This document shows positions 1 through 7,521 of a DNA stretch of 8,058 bases, one piece after another. The notes beneath the pieces were generated by a model. That model saw only the letters and a list, made by a program, of their open reading frames with translations, was not told where the DNA came from and searched no databases. A program made the position numbers and the translations under genes. This DNA is from Desulfobacteraceae bacterium (lineage in GTDB: Bacteria > Desulfobacterota > Desulfobacteria > Desulfobacterales > Desulfobacteraceae): assembly GCA_011390435.1 (NCBI GenBank), contig JAABSK010000111.1:1-8058 (forward strand), read 5' to 3'. How positions within the stretch are numbered: the first letter of the stretch is position 1; each line of letters opens with the position of its first letter.

Positions 1-471
1 CCCCATCAATCAGATCAAGCCCTTCCGGATCATTATGGTGCAAAGCTGTTCAGGTTCCCGCAGACCGCAGACACCCTCAAGGTTTTTATGAGCACCCTGC
101 CGCAGGGAACCGATGTGAAGCTGGCTGTCTCCATTGCAGGGTCAAACCGGGCCTCACTGGAACAGATGGAAAACGATACCGCCGTATTAAACGGATTGCT
201 GGGCCACTCTTTATACCTTGCCATTGTAAATACAGGGTCCTTTGTATCACATGTTTATTCGTTTGCTGTTGAAGATATCACCCGTGTTCCAGCGGATTTT
301 GACAACAATCGAATCATTGATCTTAGCGATATGACTCTGGTATTTGAGATTCTGACCGCAGCATCCCCTGAGCCACAGATTCACCTGCCGTCTGACGTGG
401 ATGACAATCAGAAAATCACCATCATCGACAGCATCTATCTTTTGCAGAAAATGAGTCTGGATCGCCAGTGA
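1..471 (+). CDS. C-terminal part of a dockerin-tailed exported protein (5' end outside window)
   Basis: Reading frame 1 is open from the first base to the TGA at 469-471, so the 156 visible codons are the 3' end of a longer gene. The internal ATG at 88 has no good ribosome binding site and is not taken as the start. The last ~60 residues form a dockerin type I-like module with two calcium loops: DFDNNRIIDLSD, with Asp/Asn at loop positions 1, 3, 5, 9 and 12, and DVDDNQKITIID, with ligands at 1, 3, 5 and 12. Each loop is followed by a hydrophobic helix. The preceding ~95 residues look like a beta-rich module, perhaps of the pre-peptidase C-terminal kind; this is a weak guess. Dockerins bind cohesins in cellulosomes, but outside clostridia they also occur singly in exported proteins of unknown partner. 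The catalytic or binding function of the whole protein lies upstream and is unknown. The next gene ends in a similar module. Confidence 0.75.
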   Translation, partial: PHQSDQALPDHYGAKLFRFPQTADTLKVFMSTLPQGTDVKLAVSIAGSNRASLEQMENDTAVLNGLLGHSLYLAIVNTGSFVSHVYSFAVEDITRVPADFDNNRIIDLSDMTLVFEILTAASPEPQIHLPSDVDDNQKITIIDSIYLLQKMSLDRQ

Positions 472-517
472 CCAAAATGAGTTTCATTATCGCGTTGTCG
501 CAGATGACGGGTTTTAA

Positions 518-546
518 TTGACAAAAGTTTGGTTTTTATCTAGTAT
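518..546 (+). promoter_or_regulatory. Candidate sigma70-type promoter for the large dockerin protein
   Basis: A perfect -35 hexamer TTGACA (518-523) is followed after exactly 17 bp by TAGTAT (541-546), which matches 4 of 6 positions of the -10 consensus. Transcription would start near 553, leaving a leader of about 85 bases before the ATG at 638. It lies in the 160-bp gap after the upstream dockerin gene. Sequence match only; no operator was recognised. Confidence 0.55.
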
Positions 547-571
547 CAAATTTACGCTAAATTCCGTGGAG

Positions 572-587
572 TCCTGCAGCTGTAGGA
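572..587. repeat. Imperfect 16-bp palindrome in the leader
   Basis: TCCTGCAG is followed directly by CTGTAGGA, giving two 8-bp arms with one mismatch. It lies about 20-35 bases downstream of the predicted transcription start and about 40 bases before the ribosome binding site. It could be an operator half-site pair or chance. It has no T-run, so it is not a terminator. Confidence 0.25.
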
Positions 588-625
588 TGGAGAATGGATG
601 AATGGACGGAAAGCACTCGTGAAAC

Positions 626-632
626 AAGGGGG
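626..632 (+). promoter_or_regulatory. Ribosome binding site that decides the start at 638
   Basis: AAGGGGG ends five bases before the ATG at 638. An in-frame GTG at 632 overlaps this purine tract and therefore cannot use it. This favours the ATG over the slightly longer GTG-initiated reading frame. Confidence 0.55.
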
Positions 633-637
633 TGAAA

Positions 638-3600
638 ATGAGACTTGAGAAAAATTTTTCCACAGCTTTGTGTGCAATATTTTTGCTGGTGGCTTTGCTT
701 GGTATCGGTGTTGATCTGTCATGGGCCTTTTCAGTAGATGTAAAAAAACTATATTATAAAGATTACGCGAATCCAACAACGATGAACCGAATGGTGGATT
801 ATGATTTTTCTGAAGGCACGCTGACAGATGGAATGATCGGGATTCCAGACGGATCTGTTGTCAAATCATCTGATGACACAGGTATTTCATATGTTCTGGC
901 CCCTGCCCCAGAAGAAGGGAATGATACGATTCTGTCGCTTGATACGGCAACGTCCAAAGCAACGCTGACCACCGGTAGTGAGGGGGTCTGTATCATCAAC
1001 GCGATCCCGAAACCGCCAGCTGCTCAGACAATACCGCTGCAATGGGAGTATGCGGTCCGGTTTGCTGGGTTTACGGGAATTGCAGATACCGCAAAGGAAT
1101 ATCAAACGGAAATCGGTTTGGGGTCAATGACGCCCACTGTTGCCCAGCCGGAACTGTCCGTTCTCTGGGCAGCCGGGAATACCGGTTGGGAACTGGTGGT
1201 TCAGGCGGCTGTTCGAGATGAGTCCACCGATCAGACAATATGGTCGCAGGCAGGTTCGCCAATTACCGGTGTTGACCCGGCCACTGCAACGATTGATTTG
1301 AGAATCATATCAGCACAGTCCGGATCAATGCCTGATACCTTTAATATTACCTTTGCGTTCAGCCTGGATTTTGGAACATCCTGGACAACGATCGGTGTTT
1401 ATACCATCAGTTCACCCCAACCGCCTGTTCCCGGGTTTCCGGCACTGTTCCCGTACATATGGATGAATATGCAAAATACCGACAGTGCGTCCAGTCTGTC
1501 TTTTACCGGAGCAGTAGCATTGGCCGGGCCTGATTATCCAGCCACTTCTGTTGACGGGGTTCTGGTGGAATTGACAAGTGATTCTGCGATCAATACGTTA
1601 ACAGGTGACGATGGAACTTTTGTGCTAAACGGGATTCCATCCGGCCAGGCAGTTTCCTTGAAATTAAGCAAATCAGGATATACCCCGGTTTATACCGCTA
1701 CGTTCAATTCCACCCAGGATATGACAGCGCTTCATCCCTACGCCTTTTCTCCTGAAAGCCAGCTGGCTGCCTGGAATGTGACCACTGGAAAAGGAGCGAT
1801 TGTCGGTCGGATTCTGGACCAAAATGGGGCGGGTTTGTCTGGTGCGGTCGTCAGCGTTTCCAGTCAGCAGAGCCAGGATTATACCATCTGTTACGATGAA
1901 GCCTGCACTGTTTCGCTTACTTCCACACAGACAGGCGGCCGTTATTTTGTGATGAATGTGGAAGACAATGATGGTGTGATGATAACCGCTCAAAAGACGG
2001 GATTAAGTTTTAATCCTCTATTTTTCAAGACACATTCCAATGGGATCAGTCAGGGCATCATGCGAGGGGAGATCAATGCAGAAAAAGCTGCTCTGGAATC
2101 TGCATTTGCAGCAGCCATGACAGCATATAATGCCCAAAATCTGGCGGATTTCATGTCTTTTGTGTCGGAAAATTTTCTGGATGAGGGCGAGGATAAAGCC
2201 GACTTTCAGTCTGAAATCGCCGCAGACATGGCTGAAGTACCGTTTCAACCCCAGACGTATGAGATTCTTTCAACCGTTATTAGCGCGGATAAAGGCACGA
2301 TGCGTTTGATATGGGATAATATCGAAACGGAAACTCTTTTTTTCATCAAAGAAGGGACTGAATGGAAGCTTTATGGCAACCAGCTTTATTATGGGGCATT
2401 TGCCCATTCAGGATGGCAGGCAGACACCAGTGCCACTGATCAGTACTGGGTCAATATCGTACTTGAAGATCCGGACAACTCGATTATCCAGGTACATGCA
2501 AGCGGTCCAGGTTTGCCGGGTGAAGGGGTTTATCTTAATCATGATGAAAATCAGGGGCATTGGGTGTCTTTTGCAACAGGCCCCGGCCAGCAGGATAAAA
2601 ATCCAAAATTCGGTCAGACAGCTCCGCTTTTACCTCTGGTTTATACCCTGACCATTGATGACGCGGGTTCGACGGGAATGCTCCAGTCTGTACAAACCCT
2701 TACCGTCCAAGGCTTCCAGACTTCGGTGTGGGCACAGAATATTTTTCCGGCAAACGGCGCACGGATCGCCAGCGATGCTTTGATCTTTTCCTGGGATGCG
2801 ATTCCACAAGGGTATCAAATGGGGGTCGAGCTGGAAGCCCATGATGGGACAAGGATCTGGGAACGGTATCGTTTTACGGGAACCACTGCAGCTTATGATG
2901 GTCCGGTGCTTGCCGATGGCGACTACCGATATCATTTGACTGTACGGGACAGCGATGGCAACTATTCTTTGGTGACCACCGAGTTTACCATCGGTGAAAC
3001 CATAACGCCTGAAATTGTAAATTTTAATCGGTTTCAGGTTACAAGCAGCGGTGCGTTTGATGATGATCATCCAGACTGGAGCCCGGACGGTGCAACCCTT
3101 GTTTTTGAGTCCAGCCGCAGTGGAAATTATAATATCTGGACGGTGCACCCCGATGGAACCGGTTTGATCAACCTTACCGGATTAACAGGTGGTCTCCATG
3201 CACTGTATCCGTCCTGGAGCCCGGATGGGTCAAAGATTGCTTATATTGTTAAAGATACTGCCGATGGTGGGTGGGCACGATATTCTCTTTACACCATGAA
3301 TGCAAATGGCGCATCTCAGACTCTGAGACCATTGCCGCCTGGAACCAGCCAGGATCCTGGAGATACCTTCTGGGAATCTGAAATAAAGTTTACTGCCTGG
3401 AAGGATGCGAATCATATTCTATTTGTGTCATATGGACCGGATGGCGGGTCATTCAAAATTTATCAGTATGATTTAGCGAACAATACAGTAGTCAATGTTA
3501 CTCCTTCCAATGAAGCAAACCCTTTGGGCGACATATACAGGATTTTCCAGCACCGGAATTCCGGCCGCCTGGTGTATGATCGATGGCCCATTGGTGTTCA

Positions 3601-4090
3601 AACTTTTACGCCGGGCGTGGGAAACTATTCTGTTGTAGAGCTCCCCGGGTCTGACCAAGGGGAGACCCCTGCCATGCCAGCCTTGAATCCAGATGGAACA
3701 AAAGTGGCGATTGTAAAGGATCTGTACGAAGATGATTCAAATATCGCTGTCTATGATATTCAGAACAGCGGACTCCAGATCAACCAGACTCCCCAAAAGG
3801 ATCGCTGGCCAGTCTGGAGCCCTGATGGGAAGTATCTGGCAATTGTTTCCGGGCCTGAATTTCCAGATAAGCGCGGCAGCATCTGGTTATTGACGGTTGA
3901 GCCGGCACTGCCTGGAGATATAAACGGTGATGGCAACGTGGATATGGCAGATGCACTGCTGGCAGCCAAAGCACTTGCTGGAATCACACCAGACGGGGTT
4001 CGCAGTGATTATCTCATTTCCGGTGCTGACGTTAATGGTGACGGTAAGATTGGTTTGCATGAGATGATCTATATTTTGAAGAATATTTAA
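638..4090 (+). CDS. Large exported mosaic protein with TolB-type propeller and C-terminal dockerin
   Basis: About 1150 residues; an in-frame GTG at 632 would add two, and positions below use that numbering. Residues 3-32 are a Sec signal peptide with a likely cut after LSWA. Residues 50-300 are beta-rich, possibly a concanavalin-like fold. Two carboxypeptidase-regulatory-like modules follow, near 303-365 (TGDDGTFVLNGIPSG core) and 387-465 (GRILDQNGAGLSGAVV). Residues 480-585 resemble an NTF2/SnoaL-like fold, with a helical start and a closing strand containing EGTEWKLYG. An Ig/FN3-like segment runs about 700-787. From ~808 to 1090 there is a TolB-like (PD40) beta-propeller, with clear blades at 813-827, 859-872, 1016-1028 and 1059-1072 carrying WSPDG or NPDG. 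The C-terminus is a dockerin with loops DINGDGNVDMAD (1096-1107) and DVNGDGKIGLHE (1133-1144). The modules indicate a periplasmic or surface binding and scaffold role. No catalytic motif was seen, so no enzyme activity is assigned. It follows another dockerin-tailed gene but probably has its own promoter. Confidence 0.85.
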   Translation: MRLEKNFSTALCAIFLLVALLGIGVDLSWAFSVDVKKLYYKDYANPTTMNRMVDYDFSEGTLTDGMIGIPDGSVVKSSDDTGISYVLAPAPEEGNDTILSLDTATSKATLTTGSEGVCIINAIPKPPAAQTIPLQWEYAVRFAGFTGIADTAKEYQTEIGLGSMTPTVAQPELSVLWAAGNTGWELVVQAAVRDESTDQTIWSQAGSPITGVDPATATIDLRIISAQSGSMPDTFNITFAFSLDFGTSWTTIGVYTISSPQPPVPGFPALFPYIWMNMQNTDSASSLSFTGAVALAGPDYPATSVDGVLVELTSDSAINTLTGDDGTFVLNGIPSGQAVSLKLSKSGYTPVYTATFNSTQDMTALHPYAFSPESQLAAWNVTTGKGAIVGRILDQNGAGLSGAVVSVSSQQSQDYTICYDEACTVSLTSTQTGGRYFVMNVEDNDGVMITAQKTGLSFNPLFFKTHSNGISQGIMRGEINAEKAALESAFAAAMTAYNAQNLADFMSFVSENFLDEGEDKADFQSEIAADMAEVPFQPQTYEILSTVISADKGTMRLIWDNIETETLFFIKEGTEWKLYGNQLYYGAFAHSGWQADTSATDQYWVNIVLEDPDNSIIQVHASGPGLPGEGVYLNHDENQGHWVSFATGPGQQDKNPKFGQTAPLLPLVYTLTIDDAGSTGMLQSVQTLTVQGFQTSVWAQNIFPANGARIASDALIFSWDAIPQGYQMGVELEAHDGTRIWERYRFTGTTAAYDGPVLADGDYRYHLTVRDSDGNYSLVTTEFTIGETITPEIVNFNRFQVTSSGAFDDDHPDWSPDGATLVFESSRSGNYNIWTVHPDGTGLINLTGLTGGLHALYPSWSPDGSKIAYIVKDTADGGWARYSLYTMNANGASQTLRPLPPGTSQDPGDTFWESEIKFTAWKDANHILFVSYGPDGGSFKIYQYDLANNTVVNVTPSNEANPLGDIYRIFQHRNSGRLVYDRWPIGVQTFTPGVGNYSVVELPGSDQGETPAMPALNPDGTKVAIVKDLYEDDSNIAVYDIQNSGLQINQTPQKDRWPVWSPDGKYLAIVSGPEFPDKRGSIWLLTVEPALPGDINGDGNVDMADALLAAKALAGITPDGVRSDYLISGADVNGDGKIGLHEMIYILKNI

Positions 4091-4101
4091 ATAAAAAACG
4101 A

Positions 4102-4129
4102 TTTTAACACTGGTGCTATGGGCTATACT
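4102..4129 (+). promoter_or_regulatory. Weak candidate promoter for the transporter operon
   Basis: TATACT (4124-4129) is a 5-of-6 match to the -10 consensus. The A/T-rich TTTTAA (4102-4107) lies 16 bp upstream in the -35 position but matches poorly. A promoter is expected in this 121-bp gap because it is the only sizeable space before the operon. I see no Fur-box-like GATAAT repeats here, so iron control by Fur is not supported by sequence. Confidence 0.3.
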
Positions 4130-4131
4130 GA

Positions 4132-4158
4132 TGCGGTTTTAACAGGCAGCTGTCCGCA
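4132..4158 (+). other. Interrupted inverted repeat in the transporter leader
   Basis: TGCGG (4132-4136) pairs with CCGCA (4154-4158), and ACAG (4142-4145) pairs with CTGT (4150-4153). The hairpin would have nine base pairs, a five-base bulge (TTTTA) on one side and a GCAG loop. It lies at or just after the predicted transcription start and has no T-run, so it is not a classical terminator. It could be an operator, an RNA stem or chance. Confidence 0.3.
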
Positions 4159-4195
4159 GTAACACAGCGCCGTAAATATAGAACCATACTGAGAC

Positions 4196-4201
4196 AAGGA
4201 G
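4196..4201 (+). promoter_or_regulatory. Ribosome binding site of the solute-binding protein gene
   Basis: AAGGAG lies ten bases before the ATG at 4212. A second in-frame ATG at 4221 would be 19 bases away, which supports the upstream start. Confidence 0.6.
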
Positions 4202-4211
4202 AAAGAAACAG

Positions 4212-5222
4212 ATGAGATTGATGAAGTTTTTTGTGCTGATGAGTTGTGTGTTTTTATTGTTACCACTGAATATAAGCCTGGCAAATGAAGTGGTGGTGTA
4301 CACCTCGGTCGACCAGGTATTCAGTGAACCTGTACTGAAAATGTTTGAAGAAAAAACTGGAATTAAAATGCGGCCGTTGTTTGATGTTGAGGCATCTAAA
4401 ACCGTGGGTCTGGTAAACCGGCTGATTGCAGAAAAAAAACGGCCCAAGGCAGATGTGTTCTGGAATTTTGAAGTCAGCCGGACCATTCAGCTTAAAAATA
4501 TGGATGTTCTGGCTCCGTATCAATCACCCCACTGGGCAGATTTTCCCGATACGTTCAAGGACAAGGACTTTTACTGGACAGGATTCGGCGCCAGGGCAAG
4601 GGTGCTGATCTGGAATACAAATCTGCTGAAAGAAAGTGATTTGCCCGCATCTATTTTTGATCTGACCCAGCCAGCCTGGACAAAACGCTTTACCATGGCG
4701 TACCCGCTGTTCGGCACCACCAATATGCATGTGGCAGCATTATATTCTTTTATCGGCCGGGAGAAAACTGAAGCATATTTAAATGGACTGGTTCAAAATC
4801 AGGTGGTGGTGGTGAACGGTAATTCCGTCACCCGGGACCTGGTGGTGGAAGGCAAGCTTCCCATCGGGTTTACCGATACAGATGATGCCAATGTGGCGAT
4901 TGTAAAAGGAGAGCCGGTTAAAATGTATTTTCCGGATAAAGAGGGGATTGGTACCCTGCTGATTCCCAGTACTGTGGCACTGATAAAAGGCGGTCCCAAT
5001 CCTGAAAACGGGAAAAAGGTGATCGATTTCCTGCTTTCTCCGGAAATTGAAAGCCTTCTGGCCTTTAGTGAATCTGCACAGATTCCGTTGCGCAGCGGGG
5101 TGAAAAAACCGGATCATATGGTGGATATTGCAGATATAAAGGCGATGGATGTGGATTACGAAGAGATCGCCAAGCACCTTGAAGAGGCCTCTAAATTCTG
5201 TCAAGAACTTTTTGTCCGATAG
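4212..5222 (+). CDS. Periplasmic solute-binding protein, ferric-binding (FutA/FbpA-like) class
   Basis: This 336-residue protein is the capture component of the ABC importer encoded next. Residues 1-24 are a Sec signal peptide cut after ISLA. The mature protein begins NEVVVYTSVDQ, the typical opening strand of the FutA/FbpA-like type II binding fold, with Tyr30 close to the ligand cleft. Further family features are KADVFWNFE (79-87), GFGARARVLIWNT (124-136), the hinge-crossing PLFGTTNMHVAALYSF (165-180) and the C-terminal domain IPSTVALIKGGPNPENGKK (251-269). Classical ferric-binding proteins carry adjacent tyrosines near residues 219-227, often within a VNHYY-like stretch. Here that region reads GFTDTDDANVAI (219-230), with acidic residues instead. 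The class is clear, but Fe(III) as substrate is not; another metal, an oxyanion or a phosphonate are alternatives. It heads a four-gene operon, 20 bp before the permease. Confidence 0.85.
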   Translation: MRLMKFFVLMSCVFLLLPLNISLANEVVVYTSVDQVFSEPVLKMFEEKTGIKMRPLFDVEASKTVGLVNRLIAEKKRPKADVFWNFEVSRTIQLKNMDVLAPYQSPHWADFPDTFKDKDFYWTGFGARARVLIWNTNLLKESDLPASIFDLTQPAWTKRFTMAYPLFGTTNMHVAALYSFIGREKTEAYLNGLVQNQVVVVNGNSVTRDLVVEGKLPIGFTDTDDANVAIVKGEPVKMYFPDKEGIGTLLIPSTVALIKGGPNPENGKKVIDFLLSPEIESLLAFSESAQIPLRSGVKKPDHMVDIADIKAMDVDYEEIAKHLEEASKFCQELFVR

Positions 5223-5242
5223 CCAGAAAAGGGAGAAATAGA

Positions 5243-6799
5243 TTGCGGCAGTCGATAAATACACGATATCTTTTGTTTATCGTACTGCCGTTTGCGATAT
5301 TTATCCTGGCCCCGATTTTATTTTTATTCAAGGAAAGCCTTCTGGACGATGCCGGCCAGCTCACCGTTGAAAATTTAAAAATACTGGGGGCCACTTCCAG
5401 GCAATTGGGGTTGATGAAAACCAGCCTGTTGCTGGCAGGTTTTACCAGTCTGAGTTCACTGATTATCGGTGTACCCCTGGCTTTTGTGCTTCATCGAACC
5501 GATATCTGGGGGAAAAAATTTCTCACCATTGCCTGTTTGCTGCCGCTGCTGATGCCACCTTATATTCAGGCCCTTGTATGGACCAGTTTGTCTGTACCGT
5601 TTATCCATACCTTACCCGGTGCTGTTTTTGTTTTTACCCTCTCTTTTTTCCCTTTTGTGACCATTATTACCGGATCAGGGCTGCATTCGGTAGATGCATC
5701 TGTTGAAGAAGCCGCACTGATGGCACGGGGCAGGGTGGCAACTTTCATCAAAGTCACGCTGCCGTTGATCATGCCCCATATCATGGCTGGGGCGATTATT
5801 GTGTTTGTGTTCACCATTATTAATTTTGAAGTGCCGGATATTTTAAGAATCATGGTTTATCCAGTGGAGATATTTATTCATTTCAGTGCGTATTATGATG
5901 AAAAGACCGCCACATTGCTTTCTACGCCCTTGATTTGTCTGACCCTGGTATTGATCTGGGGTCAGATGGTCTACATGAAAAACAGACCCTATGTTGTCAT
6001 GGCCACAGCACCCCTTTATGGCCGGACCGTGTTTTCACTGAACCGGTTGCGCCTGCCGTTTTTTTTTATGGTTTTTGTTTTGATCGGGGTTGCTGTTTTT
6101 ATTCCATTGGGGTTTTTACTTAAAGGCGGCAGCATTGAAAATTATCTAACGGTCTTTGAAAATGCCAAAAACCATATTTTTTACAGTATCATGATTGCTT
6201 TTTTCAGCGCTTTGATCATGACGGGATTTTCTTTTGTGGTGTCGTATTATCTGGTACGAACCACCGGAATGCTGAGCAGGGTGCTTGATTACATTGTCCA
6301 GCTGTCCTTTGGCGTGCCATCCATCGTGCTGGGAATCGGTCTGATTCATGTATGGAACCGTGAATGGAGTGACAGTATTTACGGATCTTCCTGGATATTG
6401 ATTTTTGCTTTTGTATCCGGATACAGCCCCTTTGTGATCAAGGTAATATCTGCAAAAATTTATCAAATTCATACACAATGGGAAGAGGCAGCTTTTCTGG
6501 GAACCGGCAGCCGGATAAAAACACTGATACATATTGTTCTCCCGCTTTCCCTGCCGGGGATTATCGCAGGATTTTTTATCGGGTTTGTCTTGTCGCTGTT
6601 TAATCTGGGGACAGCGCTGCTGGTGATACCGCCGGGCAAAGGAAGCCTGCCTATCAGTATCTACAATTTCATGCACTATGGTGCCATGGATGCTGTTTAC
6701 GCCCAGAGTGTGATCCTTATTGCCATTGCTGTGAGTGTTGGTGCATTGTTGTATCCATTATATATATACGCAAACAGATATGAGGCATCAAAAATATGA
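5243..6799 (+). CDS. ABC importer permease, double-domain FbpB type
   Basis: This 518-residue inner-membrane protein forms the translocation channel. Two binding-protein-dependent permease domains are fused in tandem, the usual FbpB layout at the usual length. About twelve membrane spans are visible, near residues 8-29, 60-84, 92-114, 124-144, 179-200, 225-245, 271-293, 311-336, 346-368, 383-403, 437-457 and 486-509. Each half has the cytoplasmic EAA loop that docks on the ATPase: EEAALMARGR...LP at 155-174 and EEAAFLGTGSR...LP at 414-434. Both EAA motifs look intact. The start is a TTG codon with GGGAG (5231-5235) seven bases upstream; the next ATG would remove the first membrane span. Its stop overlaps the ATPase start as ATGA. 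Substrate specificity cannot be read from the permease. Confidence 0.88.
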   Translation: MRQSINTRYLLFIVLPFAIFILAPILFLFKESLLDDAGQLTVENLKILGATSRQLGLMKTSLLLAGFTSLSSLIIGVPLAFVLHRTDIWGKKFLTIACLLPLLMPPYIQALVWTSLSVPFIHTLPGAVFVFTLSFFPFVTIITGSGLHSVDASVEEAALMARGRVATFIKVTLPLIMPHIMAGAIIVFVFTIINFEVPDILRIMVYPVEIFIHFSAYYDEKTATLLSTPLICLTLVLIWGQMVYMKNRPYVVMATAPLYGRTVFSLNRLRLPFFFMVFVLIGVAVFIPLGFLLKGGSIENYLTVFENAKNHIFYSIMIAFFSALIMTGFSFVVSYYLVRTTGMLSRVLDYIVQLSFGVPSIVLGIGLIHVWNREWSDSIYGSSWILIFAFVSGYSPFVIKVISAKIYQIHTQWEEAAFLGTGSRIKTLIHIVLPLSLPGIIAGFFIGFVLSLFNLGTALLVIPPGKGSLPISIYNFMHYGAMDAVYAQSVILIAIAVSVGALLYPLYIYANRYEASKI

Positions 6800-7521
6800 T
6801 TGAAGTGATGAATCTTTCGCTAAAGACCGCTCACCAGACACTGCTGCAGGATGTAAGTCTTTCCGTAGCCCAGGCAGAGATCCTGGGTCTGATTGGTGCA
6901 TCAGGCTCAGGCAAAACATCGTTGCTGCGGGCCATTGCTGGCCTGAATAGGCCCAGTGCCGGTGAAATCCGGTTGTCAGGACGGCAGGTCAGTCATGCAG
7001 ATCAGATGGTACAGCCGTTTGATCGCAAAGTTTCCATGGTTTTTCAATCTCTGGCCCTGTGGCCTCATATGACTGCCAGAAAACACCTGGAATTTGTCGT
7101 TGAAAAATCTGAGTTTGCAGATAAAATTAAACGCGATGAACACATTGAATCCCTTTTTAATATGATGCACCTGAACGGCTATCAGAATCGATATCCATCA
7201 GAGCTGTCCGGAGGAGAGCAGCAGCGCCTTGCAATTGCCAGGGCCATGGCATCCAGCCCAAAATATCTGCTGATGGATGAGCCGTTCAGCAGCCTGGACG
7301 ACGTATTGCGCACAGAGCTGCTTGACATCACACTGTCCCTTCGGCGCAGACGTCAAATAACGATTATCTATGTTACCCACAATATTGATGAAGCAATATA
7401 TCTGGCGGACAGGATCAGTATCATGAGCAGGGGAAGGGTGGTGCATCAACTGGAAAACAAAAAAGAGTTTACACGAGAACAGATTCTTCACTATATGAGG
7501 AGAAATCATGGAAAAAGTTAG
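6796..7521 (+). CDS. ABC importer ATP-binding protein
   Basis: This 241-residue cytoplasmic ATPase powers the importer. All nucleotide-binding motifs are present: Walker A GASGSGKT (34-41), Q-loop Gln84 in MVFQSLALWPHMT, signature LSGGEQQRLAIARA (137-150), Walker B YLLMDEP (157-163), D-loop SSLDD (165-169) and switch His195 in YVTHNIDEA. It should therefore be active as a homodimer. The chain stops soon after the core at about residue 220 and lacks the ~100-residue TOBE/regulatory extension common in FbpC and PotA-type ATPases. The start overlaps the permease stop by four bases (ATGA), with GAGG at 6782-6785 as ribosome binding site. The last 14 bases overlap the next gene, so all members are probably translated together. 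Confidence 0.9.
   Translation: MIEVMNLSLKTAHQTLLQDVSLSVAQAEILGLIGASGSGKTSLLRAIAGLNRPSAGEIRLSGRQVSHADQMVQPFDRKVSMVFQSLALWPHMTARKHLEFVVEKSEFADKIKRDEHIESLFNMMHLNGYQNRYPSELSGGEQQRLAIARAMASSPKYLLMDEPFSSLDDVLRTELLDITLSLRRRRQITIIYVTHNIDEAIYLADRISIMSRGRVVHQLENKKEFTREQILHYMRRNHGKS

Noticed and set aside
88..471. ATG at 88 as a complete small dockerin gene
   Set aside because: The frame is open to the window edge and the ATG has no suitable ribosome binding site, so it is read as an internal methionine of a truncated gene.
476..488. Small inverted repeat AATGA-GTT-TCATT after the first gene as a terminator
   Set aside because: It has five A/T-rich pairs, a three-base loop and no T-run; too weak to call.
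2630..3148. 172-codon open frame on the minus strand
   Set aside because: It lies wholly inside the large dockerin gene, has no recognisable domain, and its residues are those expected from an antisense shadow of a strongly supported gene.
4091..4211. Fur box before the iron-type transporter
   Set aside because: No GATAAT-like hexamer repeats are present in this gap, so the expected iron-control site was looked for and not found.
4212..4260. Possible lipobox LMSC at residues 9-12 of the binding protein
   Set aside because: The cysteine comes before the main hydrophobic stretch of the signal peptide, and a normal cut site (SLA before NE) follows, so a lipoprotein is unlikely.
4779..5264. 161-codon open frame on the minus strand
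   Set aside because: It is antisense to the binding protein and crosses the operon junction; the His- and Ile-rich translation looks like a reading shadow.
6146..6676. 176-codon open frame on the minus strand
   Set aside because: It is antisense to the second permease half, whose membrane spans and EAA motif are clear; the translation is low in hydrophobic structure and has no motif.
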